This document shows, piece after piece, positions 43,921-55,215 of a stretch of 64,000 nt of DNA. The translations under genes and the position numbers were made by a program. Position 1 is the first letter of the stretch. Every line of letters begins with the position of its first letter. A model generated the notes under the pieces. It was not told the origin of the DNA. It was given only the letters and a program-made list of their open reading frames with translations, and ran no database searches. This stretch comes from Rhipicephalus microplus (taxonomy: Eukaryota; Arthropoda; Arachnida; Ixodida; Ixodidae), in the NCBI RefSeq assembly GCF_043290135.1, contig NC_134710.1:252390092-252454091 (forward strand). The letters are read 5' to 3'.

Positions 43921-44839
43921 ATGCCATGTGCACAGATGCGTAAGAATAGCTAGAACATAGACGTCCGTTTCATTGACACGAATTTACCGCTATATTCTTT
44001 TTATGCGAGTATCATAACTGGGGCGGTCATAGGAAGTATATTCTCAACGCTTCACTAGAGCAAGCGCAGCTATATATACACATATATTGTCAATATACAT
44101 ATACAAGTGGTGAGTCAACACTGTCACTTCAACTTATGTTACCCTGGTATGACACTTGCATATGTTTTCCTGAAGCATTCTGAAGCACTAGCCGGGCTTT
44201 GAAGCACTAGCCGGGCAATAGTTGACTAGCATGCAGAATATTTGAAGTGTTCGTGAGTTTTGAACTTCCGACACAATTCCGGAGTGTTCCAGGCAGCCTT
44301 TGAAGCGATCTTCGGTTTCTAGGGGCACTGGAAAAGCAAGATTGGCTGGGCCCTTCATATGCAAAAGTTACTTTTATCGTATATGTGTTAACGGTTCACA
44401 CAGAATACCTTAGACGCATTTACGTAAGAAACTTTTTCCTCAATCATTGCAGCAGTCATCGTAAACACCGCATAAAACATGACGAACTGTGGAGTCCGCA
44501 GCTCAAGGCATTGGAAAAGCGAGAATGGCTTGCCCCTTTGTGTGCAAGTTTAATTTTATTTTATCTGTGTTAACAGGTCAAGCAACGAACACCTTAGAAG
44601 TGCTTACGTTACAAACGTTTCGCTCAATAAAACAATTACAACAGCCGCCCACTAGTCGCAGTATTAGCATAACATGGATTTTCAAGGAACGTTTGATTTG
44701 CCAAATTTTTCATTCTAATGCGACGCTCCTCACGATTTCATTTTCAAAAGAAAAAAATGAGAGCACAAGGCAAACAAAGAGAGTAATGTGCACTTCGTAG
44801 ATTCACTAGTCCAGCGAAATTAGTTACTGTGTGAAGGGT
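43921..44839. repeat. Right-arm-specific DNA with two diverged direct repeats
   Basis: GGCACTGGAAAAGC at 44323 and GGCATTGGAAAAGC at 44507 begin two direct-repeat units of about 184 bp (shared TGTGTTAACRGGTC-like, ACACCTTAGA-like and ATTGCAGCAG/ACAACAGCCG positions). A short duplication, TGAAGCACTAGCCGGG, lies near 44181-44215. No gene is recognised. Confidence 0.5.
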
Positions 44840-45620
44840 ACATGTTCACATTTATAATGCCGCTCTTAATGAGGCTACTTTTTTGCCAGACTCACAAAGC
44901 TCCTATGGGAAGTAATCGACGAACTCTCTAGTCTTACTTGAGACATATTTACTATTACAACATAACATATAACATAAGCAACTTGGCATGTCTCACGTAC
45001 AGTGGGAGTCGATGATATGTTAAGCACGAACGGGGAAAGTTAATATGTCACATTAAAATCAGCACAACGTTACGAGGCAGACGTCAATTATGCCGTACAT
45101 GCATTAAATGTCCTGACTATTATGATTAGACCTCTCTTTTTTTGTTGTCTATTAACGTCACGTGATACCGAAGGTGGTATAGTGGAGCCAGGAACATGGC
45201 CACGAGGGCGCTATGAGTGTCGAATTTATTCATGTTTTACCTTAGACGCATATTAAGATTAATATGTTTGGACGTGACATTTGCCTTTGTCATCTCTTCC
45301 CGTCAATTAATACCAAATTTGGTATATGTGAAGCTATCGAAATGGCCACGAGCACATCGTGAGTGTGGTATGTTGCCCAGTTCGTACATGACATGCATCA
45401 CGATTATCAAGTTTACACCAGTCATATACCTTCGTCATTTTTGACGTTTTGTAATGCCTAAATCGGTATATGTTAGGCTTGCGAAACGAGTGCGAACGCA
45501 CCATGAGCATGGCGTTTGGTCATGACTTACATGACATGCATTTATCATTTTCATGTTTGCGTCTGGCCGCTATGTTCACCATGTAGTGATGTTATACAAT
45601 ACCAGATTTGTCGTATGCAA
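44840..45620 (-). repeat. Interspersed element with about 150-bp internal repeats (right arm)
   Basis: Inverted, collinear homologue of 28960-29755 over its whole length, including the tail (CTAGTCTTACTT near 44928) and the repeat units. Confidence 0.65.
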
Positions 45621-46079
45621 TGTGAACCTATTAATATACGTGTCCCACCCGACACTTCTCGTACAGATTTGTAGGGATCGATAGAGATTTCAATATCAAA
45701 CCAACATGAAGTTGACTATGATAACATTACCTAAGCTAAAGAGAAGCATGAAATTAAATGTACTAAATAATTTTATACAATACGAATATATGTTTTTTAT
45801 TCATGGAGTCTCGCATGAAAACGATTGTGCACAAATATAGAAAAAACATCAGTCATAATAATTAACATTACATACATAAGTAAAAAACGCTATCAAATAG
45901 GTGAAATCAATAAAGGCCCCGTAATAAGCAAGCTCATCCAAGATTTCAATCTGCGACCTCTCGCACTGTAAGCAAGAATCAAGCCACAAACTTAATAGTA
46001 TATTAAGAATATATCAAGGACAACAATATATATCAGAGAGATATGAAAATATACATGTATATAAATACGAGGTAATAAA
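45621..46079. other. AT-rich DNA, partly the 3' flank of the spastin retrocopy
   Basis: 45610-45890 matches 25103-25370 inverted. The remainder (45890-46079) is AT-rich with no recognised gene. Confidence 0.5.
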
Positions 46080-46269
46080 ATAATATTGTGGATATGGCAG
46101 CATCGGGGCAGCATTCCTAGCTGGTGCTTCATCGAAATCCGTCCATTCGCAAGCACAGTCCTGATGAAGATAGTATTGTTGGCGTGCTTGTGTGAACTTG
46201 CGCTATTCGGATACCCTACTCACACATAGAACATGTCGGTAGACACGACGACGTGCACTGAGGGTGACG
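46080..46269 (-). other. Possible spastin 3' UTR remnant
   Basis: GC-richer sequence lies directly after the spastin stop codon and before AT-rich DNA. It is noncoding and would fit a retrotransposed 3' UTR. No poly(A) tail is preserved. Confidence 0.35.
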
Positions 46270-48252
46270 TCAGATGGTCATGTCACCAAACTCCTGGTTC
46301 CAGCGCTCATAGAATTCTAGGCTCTGTGACGACATGCTGCAGCGGACCTTCTTGAGGGAGGTTATGAAGTCATCGAGTGCGATGTTTCGCATCTTTTGCG
46401 GGTCGACGCACCAGACTTGCTCAGGATTGAGCTTTCTTAAGGGACCCAGAGTGGCCTCTTTGGCTGGCGGCGTTAGGTCACTTTCCAAGTAGCCACTGGT
46501 AACCCTTGAAAAGTGCCTGAGCTTGTCTAGTGACAACGGTCTATTTTGCTTCATGAGCACCTTTTCCAGAAGCACTAGCTACTTGTTCTCGTCAGGCAGG
46601 GTCACGTATACTCGCTTCGCGAAACGCCTGAGAGCAGCGTCGTCGAGCTGTTCAGATCTGTTCGGGCCCCCATGATGAGAATCCGCTCCTCACTCCCTGT
46701 GTGCAGCCCATCAAACTTGACGAGGAACTCTGTCTTCAACCTCCGCGTAGCTTTATGCTCATTGTCCCTCCTCTCGCTCAGCATAGAGTCAACCTGGTCA
46801 ATGAAGATAATGCTAGGCCGAAGTTCTCATACATAAGAAAACAAAGCTCAAACCAGCTTCTCTTCCACCCAGCTTCTTGATCCAGCTTCTTGATCATCAG
46901 CGCAGCGAGGCTGCGCTGATGATCAAGAACGTAGAGTGGGATTCATGGGCGACTGCCATGGCCAGCATTATCTTCCCGTTCTGGTGGCTAAAAGAGTACC
47001 AAGCCCTTGGACGGTGCTCTTAGACCTGTGAACAGCTTTTGCCTGTCTGTGGGCAGGATCGCCATTTCTCTGGGTGCCTGCTTGGTCACTTCTTGGTCAG
47101 CAATGTCACTGAAAAGCACATAAGGCCCACCGTCTACAATTCCGTCGAGGCTCATGTGGGCGAGTGACGAGTTTACGCCCTTAAGTGTCGACACCCGCCA
47201 TCCTTCGCTACCGCCACGAAAAGATCTTCGTCGGGAGCTAGGCCGCGCTGAAGCAGAAGGTGGCTGCCGACCCTTGAGCTGTTGTGCGTTTGGTTGCTGC
47301 TGGTTAGCGTTGGTTCAGCTTCATTGGCAACTGGTCTAGAAACCCGTGATGGGGACTTGACCGTCCTGCAAGCACCTCCGACCATTGTGTTCCGGGGTAT
47401 TGTCCGGGCTTTTGGGGTGAATGCCTGCGTCGCCACTTGTGGCCGCGATGCCGTTGCGGCCTGGTTCCTCAGTGTAACACCCGAACGCGGCGACAGAGGT
47501 GGCAGCAGGCAGCACCGACGCCTGTCACTCACTTGGCTGCCAAGACTGAAATTCTCGACCATCTTTAGCGACGAGGGACCATCCAATTTCGCAGCTGCGT
47601 CGTGGCCGGGTGCCACTTTCTGCCATGCTCGGCACTTCTGGTTGGCCTGAGGCCGGGCCTCGCCCGCATGCCAGGGCAAGTCATCGCCGAAGTGATCTAT
47701 TTGACCTTGCTCTCTAAGAAGTCGAGCCTTGCCTTGCCTATGTCGAGGTTCACCTTCATCTTATCAATAAGCCTAAGCGCTCGAGCTCATCTAGGACCTT
47801 TTCCTTGAGAGACGTGTATGGCGATGCGTTTCTGTAATTCCTCGATACCCTTGCGGTAGAAGTCGATGACCAACTCTTTGAGATTGTCATTCTCCGTGTG
47901 ATACTTGAGCGCCTTGGAGATGAAGTCAAAGGCCGGCTTGTGGTGTTTCTGTCGCATGAGCAGGTTCGCGTCAGGGTCCCCATTGGACGCCGACGATTCG
48001 TCGGAGCTGCCACAGGTAACTGAGAAGTGGCCATAGTGGCACTCTTCGAGGCTAGCGCTGTGGGCACCACGGAAAACGAACACCACCATGGGGAACTCAA
48101 TAGTGTAGCCTTCACAGTAGCCAGAATACGACGAACACCGGGTAGATCACGTATCTGCCGACGGTCCTAAGCGTGCGTGGCCGAGCAGCGTTGTCGTCGG
48201 CGCTGGAGCAGTCGTAGGGCGCGGTATCCAGCGGGGCGATGCTAGCAGCCAT
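46270..48252 (-). pseudogene. SPAST: Spastin (AAA microtubule-severing ATPase) retrocopy B, full length
   Basis: Runs from ATG at 48252 (MAASIAPLDTAPYDCSS) to TGA at 46270-46272 without introns. Order: N-terminal hydrophobic hairpin (RYVIYPVFVVFWLL, about 48150-48110); MIT near 47960-47820 (AFDFISKALKY ... YRKGIEELQKRIAI); a Ser/Pro/Thr linker (TIPRNTMVGGA); AAA from about 47140 ([32 protein letters not shown]). Walker A is destroyed by a frameshift and stop near 46997. Walker B reads IIFIDQVDS, with the catalytic Glu changed to Gln. RRFAKRVYV retains the arginine-finger region. The C-terminus ..RWNQEFGDMTI is intact. About 660 codons, close to spastin length. It is the inverted-duplication partner of retrocopy A. 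Confidence 0.92.
46887..46929. repeat. Perfect 20-bp hairpin inside spastin retrocopy B
   Basis: TTCTTGATCATCAGCGCAGC (46887-46906) and its exact reverse complement (46910-46929) are separated by GAG. The arm encodes FLIISAAS, and the copy of it on the opposite strand replaces the following codons. AGCTTCTTGATC is also directly repeated at 46871-46882 and 46884-46895. Confidence 0.9.
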
Positions 48253-48279
48253 CGTCCCGTGGCCAGACCAATCGACTAA

Positions 48280-48302
48280 TCTTGTCTTGTCTTGTCTTGT
48301 CT
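48280..48302. repeat. (TCTTG)n tail of LINE B
   Basis: About four and a half TCTTG units. On the minus strand they form the (CAAGA)n 3' end of LINE B, directly abutting the spastin 5' UTR remnant. Confidence 0.75.
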
Positions 48303-48559
48303 CCTACAAGATCTTGGCTCACACTCACAAGGGGGATTGGTCACACTGTACCTCATAATAGATCATTTTTTACAATGCTTGCTAAAAATTGAACAGACAT
48401 TAGATAGAAACAAAAATAATGTTCCTTTGAAAAAAACGTGAAAAATTGCAGAAGAATGCGATAAACCAGAATATATAAAACAAATTAACAAGAATGAGAA
48501 AGGGGGACAAAGAATTGGATATATCTGGCAGTACCACTAGCAGCGTATCCTTCCGGTTG

Positions 48560-51500
48560 CCTGAATGAATTTATGTAGCGCTTACAGAATAGCACTGCGG
48601 CCCACACTCAACTGACTGGCTCCAAACGATAATAGGGTGGATGTATTGACTGGCAATCCGAGCATACCAATCGGTCTTTCAAGAATTATTCGGCGCAGTG
48701 AGGCGAAGCGGCGGCATGTGAGAAGAAAGTGATATATTGTTTCCGGTTCATTGCAAACTACACATAGGTTAGTTAATGAAAATCCTGATTTGTTGAGATG
48801 AAAAATTTAACAGAGGAACTCTACAGCGAAAGCTTGTGAGGGTCATCTCACGTTGACGGGAAAGGCATTTTTCGGTGTTCCATGTGAATTGCAAGTGCCG
48901 AAATTCTTCAGATTGTAGAAGCGACGTTTCGTTGATTTTTAAGATTAACAGGCGTTTGAATCGTTCGGCAGTAATAAAAGGAAACAGTGGAGCTACTAGC
49001 ACCACCGAGAATTTTAAAGATGCCGAAGCGAGCAAATCAGCAATTTCATTTAGTTCAATTCCAGCATGCCCGGGGACCCAAGTCAACCGAGCTTCTGATA
49101 GGCTAAGTGGTACGAGAGACCAAAATATCCTGAGAAGAGGAGACTTCTTTGCGAACGTTAGATGTGTACATACAGACAAAGCATCCGAAATAATAATTTC
49201 TTTTGATTGCTGATAATTTAGTTTTCGAAGAGCCAATGTAATAGCCAGGAATTATGCGAGATAAATTGGTGTGAAGTCAGGCAATCGGAGCGCAAAAGAC
49301 CAATTGAGCTGATGAGAAAAAATACCTACTCCAGCCTTCTGAAGATTTTGCATTGCGTCCGGCGAAATTACTACGTATTTAGGAAAATGACTGAGATGGT
49401 CTTGAAGGAGGCCCTCCAGAACATGCTTTGGAAGTAACTTGGCATTTCTCGGAAAAATATCATCAAAAATTAAGTCAACTGGCACTTAGCATTGGGTTTG
49501 GGGAGTTAAATGCCGGAGGGAAACGTGAATATTTGATAACAGAGACTCGGCGAAAATGACTTGGGGTCTTTGATAACGAAACCACGGGCGCTGAAAGAAA
49601 CTGGATGTTTGATGAAAACTGTCTGTGAACAGAAGCATCGTAAAGTTTTAAAAACTGTTTGCACAGTAAGCTGTCGAAATCTAGCATCAAGTGGAATGAT
49701 TCTAGCTTCCAAATAAAGCACGCTATTCGCGACACACCTAGGTAGCCTGAAACACAGCCGCAGAGCTTGCCTTTCTAGCAATATAAGAGGTCTTAATTTG
49801 TACTCAGCACTTCCAGAAAACAGAACGCAGCCAAACTCCAGAATTGGGCGTACGTAAAGTTTGCATATCATAAGTAACGTATCCTTGCGCATCCCTGAAT
49901 TCTTATTGCAAAACCGGTGGAGCAATCCTACGGCGCTTTCTGCTTTATGGGTGTTTGATTCTATTTGTTGCTGCCAATTTAAATTGTCCACGTAAACGAT
50001 ACCAAGATATTTTAGCGCTGTTACTTGTGGAATCGGATCATTGCAGTAATGCAATGAAAGAAATACGGGAATGGATAGAGGGAATACAAGCAGATCACAT
50101 TTGCTAACATCAAGTGAAAAAGACAGCCCGCCAAGCCATACCTCAAGCTCGCTCAAATATGACTGTAAGATTTGATACAAACTATTGAAATCTCGGGATG
50201 ACGAGAAAAAAGCAATATCGTCGGCGTAGACGTAAAGAGGAACATTTTTATGAACGGGAATAGATGATAATAATATATTAAATAAAAGAGGTGAAAGGAC
50301 TGATCCTTGCGGAACACCTCTTGTTTGCTTATATGAGGCAGAAGTAATTTCCTCGTGGCAACAAAAGAATTGTCTCTCGAAAAGAAACTCCTGAACCCAA
50401 GATATAATGTACTTGGGAACCTCACAGTCCACTAATCTTGAAATTAATGTACTGTATTCCCCACTATCGTAGGCTTTTGCGATATCTACCGTGACTAATG
50501 CAGAAAGCTCACCAGATACATTTGCAAGGCGAATTCGGCTTTCCAAACAACATGAGCCGACCATATAGAGCACCCCTGTCTAATTTCTACTTGCCTTGGT
50601 GAAAGGATGTCCTGACGAGCGATGAATTCACTGAGCCTTCTATGAAGAATTCTTTCAATTATTTTAACTAGGTTTGAAGGAAGCGAAATTGGCCGAATGT
50701 TATCCAGGACATATCCGAGGCTTGGATTTTTTCGCAGCAACACACCTTTCCATGCGCTTGGAATCCATGTGTGCTGTAAGGAGCAGTTAATATTCAAAAG
50801 CTCCTCGGTATGGGAATTAAATATCAATTTAATCATAGAGTTTGTGATCTGATCTGGACCGGGAGCCGCTTGCTTTACAGTTAGTATGACATCTGCCAGT
50901 TAAGCCATAGTGACTTCCCGAAGTCCGAGATTGCGCTTTTGAATGTCACAGGTCTCAAGCATGACGAAGCGAAACGCGCTTCAAGTCCTTTCATGATGCC
51001 CTCTAACAAATCTGTTGTCTCTTTAGGAGACAGCACTACTGAAGGCGAATATGCTGGTACCTGCGTCGATTTTTTGTTCCGTAGAAACCTGTACAGGGCA
51101 GATCTTTTATCAGGTTTTGATAAACGCGAATGTAAGTCAGAATTGTGTTTATCTTTAGCTATTGCAACTGTACGTTTAAACAGCGCTGCGTGGAATTTAT
51201 AGTCAACCCAATTTTTCGGAGTATGGATGTGGCGTAAACGTTTCCAAGCAGCCTTACGCCGCCTATACGCAAGCGTACAATCTTCATTCCACCAAGCTGA
51301 TCTTGACGGTGTAATGCCGTACTTAACAGAAAACTCTGCCGGCTGAACAGAGTCACTTAGACACGCTACGACTGAAGAAGCTCGTTGCTGTCCGACGCGT
51401 CCTCTCAATGACGAGAGCGCGAGTTTAAAACAGTTTTATAAATTTTATAGTTGGTGAACCGTTGTTGCCGGATAGCAGAGGTAAGTTGTGATAGCATTAT

Positions 51501-52194
51501 TTCATAGGTAATTGGTACATGATCACTACTCGTCCCGTTATCAAACGTTTCCCATGATGAAATCATAAACTGGCCACACGAAAATGTTAGGTCTAATGTT
51601 GATGAGCTTATCCCGCGTACAAAGGTAACTTGTCCAGAGTTATGACAGCGAAAATTATTATCCTGCAACCAATTCCACAATCTTTTGCCACAGCCATCTG
51701 TTTTAAGCCCCCAAGAAGTGTGATGCGAGTTAAAATCCCCAGCCAATAAACTTGAATTTGACGAAAAATTCTCGATAACACAATCTAGGTGATCTGTGCG
51801 TCTTACTCCATTCGGAAAGTACGCATTAATCACTGGAATCCTGTCGGAGTCAGGTAACAAACAATCTATTCCTAACAATTCACAATCCGGACAAATATTT
51901 TCAAAAGTTACAGTAACACGTTGACACATTTTTGAAGATATTAGAACCAATAATCCACCTTCTCTACCTGGCCGATCCAGTCTAAAGGTTCGAAAATATT
52001 TCAGAGTAAATGTTTGGTTTACTGAAAGCCAAGACTCTTGAAGTAAAATTATATTAGGATTTGTTTGCTGTATGAGATAAATAAGATCTATGAAAGCGGA
52101 AAATACGGAGCGACAATTCCACTGAAGGACTTTTACAGGCGCTATGATGGACTTAATATAGTTGACTCTACTGCAGAACGCAAAACGTCCTGCT
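48560..52194 (-). pseudogene. LINE B ORF2: AP endonuclease, reverse transcriptase, RNase H
   Basis: Target-primed reverse transcription enzyme. Endonuclease: VLQWNCRS (about 52150), LLQESWLS, LLAGDFNSHHTSWG (about 51760-51720), SSDHVPITYE (about 51530). Linker: SRSAWWNEDCTLAYRRRKAAWKR (51310-51240). RT: DNIRPISLPSNLVKIIERIL (50710-50650), ALVTVDIAKAYDS (motif A), TRGVPQGSVLSPLLFN (motif B), PLYVYADDIAFF (catalytic box, about 50240-50210). RNase H traces include WVPGHAGIELNEIADLLA (49090-49040). LCVVCNEPETIYHFLLTC (about 48770-48710) is a CCHC-type end. The largest open piece is 50573-49506 (355 residues). Frameshifts lie near 51410 and 50870-50580, with further breaks after 49500. The start codon is not resolved. 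Confidence 0.9.
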
Positions 52195-52205
52195 CATTGT
52201 TGGTA

Positions 52206-53442
52206 TCAGTAACAATTTTTTTTTGGTTTTGACATTGGCAAACTGGTTGGAGACAATGGAGCATTTCGTCGTTTATGAATGATATTACCAAGCCTCATGT
52301 CACCAAACGACCCACTGGGCCCCACAGGGGTCGGCGACTGAGTGCTGACGAGCGTTTCAGGGGTAACATCTTCTTGACGCTGATTATTTTGTTCATTGTT
52401 GAAGTGCTCAGCTTCACCCTGGACGGTGACAGTGTGTGCAGTGAAGGAGAGAATAAGGTTGTTTAACCTGGCGGCGAGCATCTCGGTCAGACCTTCAGCA
52501 AAGGTGTTGAAAAGCCGTTTCATAATCATCGCCATGGCCTTACCTATCGCTGCCGACACTGCGGAAGCGACCGTCGCTTCAATTAACCCACACTGGCGTG
52601 ACGTAGCAGCAGCGTACCCCACTTCGCGCTCTTTAATGAAGGAAGTTGCCTCAGACCGAGAACAACGGCGTTTCTCCATTATATCTAGAATTTGTGTTTC
52701 ACGTTCTCGAGCAGGGCAGCTATTGTCCGTGGCTGTGTGTGCTTCATCACATAGGCAACACCTGCAGTTATCTACCTGACAATTTGATGCGGAATGTGCC
52801 CCACCGCAATTCGCACACCTCAATGAGGACCTGCAAGCATTAGCGCTAAGTCCGAATCGCCAGCAGTTACGACACTGCAGTGAGCGAGGTGTCAAAGTCT
52901 CTACACGGAATATATAAGGCCAGGCCTTCAGCTCAGAGGGGCGTGTGAGACCAGCAAAGGTTACGATGACGCTTTCAGTAGGGAAGCGTATCAACCACAG
53001 GTCTGGTGCATCTGTAGACAGATATCACGCCAGCCGGAGAGACCATCTTTAAGAATGCTTCAGGACTAATGTTAGTTGGAACACCACGAACAATGTCCTT
53101 CACGCAAGCAAGATGAGGGGGGATAAAAGCGCGAACAGCAATGAACGCAAATCTCGTGGCGGCCAGTAAGTCTGTTAAGCATTGAATACTTGAACACCTG
53201 CATACTATGCCAGTCTTGCCGAAATGCCTCACCTCCGAGATGTCCAGAAAATGACCGCTTATGTTGCAAAGCTCTTCTTGGAACACCTCCGTTTCACTCA
53301 ATCGAATGGTTCCACCATCAGTGGGCACAAGCGCGACAGGCAAACTGCTTACGCCGTTCTTGAGGAAACACTCCAGTGGTACCGATTCAGCAGGCCGACT
53401 GGCCGACCAGGGCAAGCCCTGGCCGGGGCCGGAGACCGGCAT
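52206..53442 (-). pseudogene. LINE B ORF1: gag-like nucleic-acid-binding protein
   Basis: ATG at 53442 (MPVSGPGQGLPWSASR). The N-terminal half has an RRM-like region (GGTIRLSETEVFQEELCN ... KTGIVCRCSSIQCLTDLL). One frameshift near 52990 moves the frame, after which FPTESVIVTFAGLTRPSELK leads into CCHC knuckles: CRNCWRFGLSANAC, CANCGGAHSASNC and CCLCDEAHTATDNSC. A basic C-terminus ends at TGA (52206). ORF1 coats LINE RNA and acts as a chaperone. One frameshift is the only break seen. Confidence 0.85.
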
Positions 53443-53645
53443 TGATGGCTCCTGAAAAAATCAGCAAAAAGAAATTCTATCGCTAATAAAGAAGCAAAGG
53501 TGATGAGTGTGGCCAATCCCCTCTCACAGGCCGTGCAATCGAAAGCCCCAACTACTGCAGGAACGATCGCCCTTCTTCCTGTCTAATCTGCCTAGCTCGT
53601 GAGCACGTTTTTTTCGGCTTCACTTTTCGCAGAAGAGCATGTTAC

Positions 53646-53775
53646 TTCCATGATGATGATCGCCTGTGGTTTGCAACTGGCGAAACAGTTGCGCCGTCGG
53701 GCCCTCGGCAGCTTCAAACATGTGTTGAACCTCGGTCCGTACTTCGGTTGAAGTATCTGTGCTGCAGCGTCACCT
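53646..53775. repeat. Flank of the spastin retrocopy (right arm)
   Basis: Inverted homologue of 21104-21229, ending at TCCATGATGATGAT (53647 onward), where LINE B begins. Confidence 0.65.
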
Positions 53776-54220
53776 TAAATAAGCGAATAAAATTACGGGG
53801 GTTGTTTCGCAAAATAGGAAAGAACGAATGAAATTATACAGCACAAACTTTCTATATGAAGGTTCATTACTTGAAAACATTTATTATGGGACTAATTTTA
53901 ATAAGAATTTTTATTTATTGTGAATATTTCCATAGAGAACGCTTCATCACAAAGGAAGATGAACGCAGGCGCCAGCAGAAAACCGATTTTATTGAAGGTG
54001 GGACCTCAGGCATAAATATTCATAATAAGCGTAGGCACTATGTTCGAAGTATAAAGGAACATAGATAACAAAAAATTACGCAGCTGCTTTGATGCTTTCT
54101 GTTTGATATACTCCATCGAACCTTGTAAGGTTGCGCCTACGCAGCTTGTGATCGTATATAGATACCAAAAGGAGTCTTGCGGATTTAGGGCCTCATTTTA
54201 TTCGTCAGAAAAAAAGCCAG
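53776..54220. repeat. Non-TE flank of the large inverted duplication (right arm)
   Basis: Inverted homologue of 20451-20884, collinear over the full length despite divergence and small indels. No coding sequence is recognised. Confidence 0.7.
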
Positions 54221-55215
54221 GCTTGTGCGCAAAGCGCAGCACAGTCAGAGTAAAACCTAAAAGAGCGGCCTTTAGGAGCCTTTCCTAAACACTCATTGGG
54301 TAAACACTGCAAGCACACTTGCCGGGTTCCGGAGCCTTCCACTACGGTGTCTTATAATCATATGGAGGTTTTTGGACGTTAAACCCCACATATCTATCAT
54401 TCAAACACTTGCGGGTACGCACTCTGGCATTATAATTATTATTTTCTAGGTAGTACAGCATCATTTGCTATGCAGATTTTCGTAATTTTCGATTAAGCGT
54501 TGTATCCGCTAAAAACTTGCAAGTAGTTGTTTGCAAATTATTCATGCAGTGGCTGACGACAATGAAGAAATATGCCTTAAAAGGCTATACGCCACAGTCA
54601 TTAGGTAATCAAATACAAGCTTTTGTAATGGGTTGGGCTATTGGATGACCCACTTGTTACGCTATTCGCATTGTGTGACATCGGTTTTTTTCTTTGCAGT
54701 TCTAAAACGCTTTATTACTCATGCATAATAACGCGATACTTTTCCCGACATAGAGCGTGCCTAAGGAAAGTTTGCTAACACTATCCAAGCTGAGACAGAG
54801 CGAAAGCTAGGAGAGCGGGCTTTCAGGGCCTTGTCTAAACACTCAATGGGTAACTGTGGCGCACACTTCCTGGATACCCACTATGGCACTATTCAGAATA
54901 ATTTCGGGATAGTATAGCCGCATTCGCTTTGCTATTTTGTCATTTCATTATGAAGCGTTGTATCCGCTAAGCACTTTCAGATAATTTTTTGCCCATTGTT
55001 CACGCAGTGACTAATGATTTTGGATTGTGCATAAAGTGTGTATGCGCCAAGGTTATTGCTTAATCAAAAACAAGTTTTTGTAATGAGTTAGAGCATTGGA
55101 CGACACCCTCGTTACGCTATTTGCATTAGTGATGCCCGAATTTTTCTTTGCTATTCTAAAACGCTTTATTACTCATAACAACGCGATCCTTGTCCCGACA
55201 TCGAGGGTGCCCAGA
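54221..55215 (+). repeat. Two tandem units of the LINE F upstream repeat
   Basis: Unit 1 (about 54258-54770, containing a SINE fragment) and unit 2 (about 54808-55215) share AGAGCGGSCTTT, CTAAACACTCA, GCGTTGTATCCGCTAA and TTCTAAAACGCTTTATTACT at 450-550 bp spacing. The left arm has one unit only (19991-20450), so the tandem duplication arose in this arm or was lost in the other. Confidence 0.75.
54327..54404 (+). mobile_element. 5'-truncated SINE insertion
   Basis: The 3' end of the SINE family of 7570-7811, on the plus strand (GGAGCCTTCCACTACGGTGT ... GACGTTAAACCCCACA). It is flanked by ACACTTGCCGGG (54315-54326) and ACACTTGCGGG (54405-54415) as a likely target-site duplication. Tandem unit 2 lacks it near 54865. 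Confidence 0.8.

Larger units (their letters stand above)
48280..53645 (-). mobile_element. Near full-length I-clade-type LINE (LINE B)
   Basis: About 5.4 kb with 5' UTR (53645-53443), ORF1 (53442-52206), ORF2 (about 52190-48560) and a 3' UTR ending in (CAAGA)n. ORF order and domains (gag-like ORF1; endonuclease, RT, RNase H and a Cys/His motif in ORF2) are those of the I group. Few frameshifts suggest a fairly young copy. It sits between the flank 53645-53775 and spastin copy B. On the left arm those two are adjacent without it, so it inserted into the right arm only. No target-site duplication could be identified. Confidence 0.9.
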
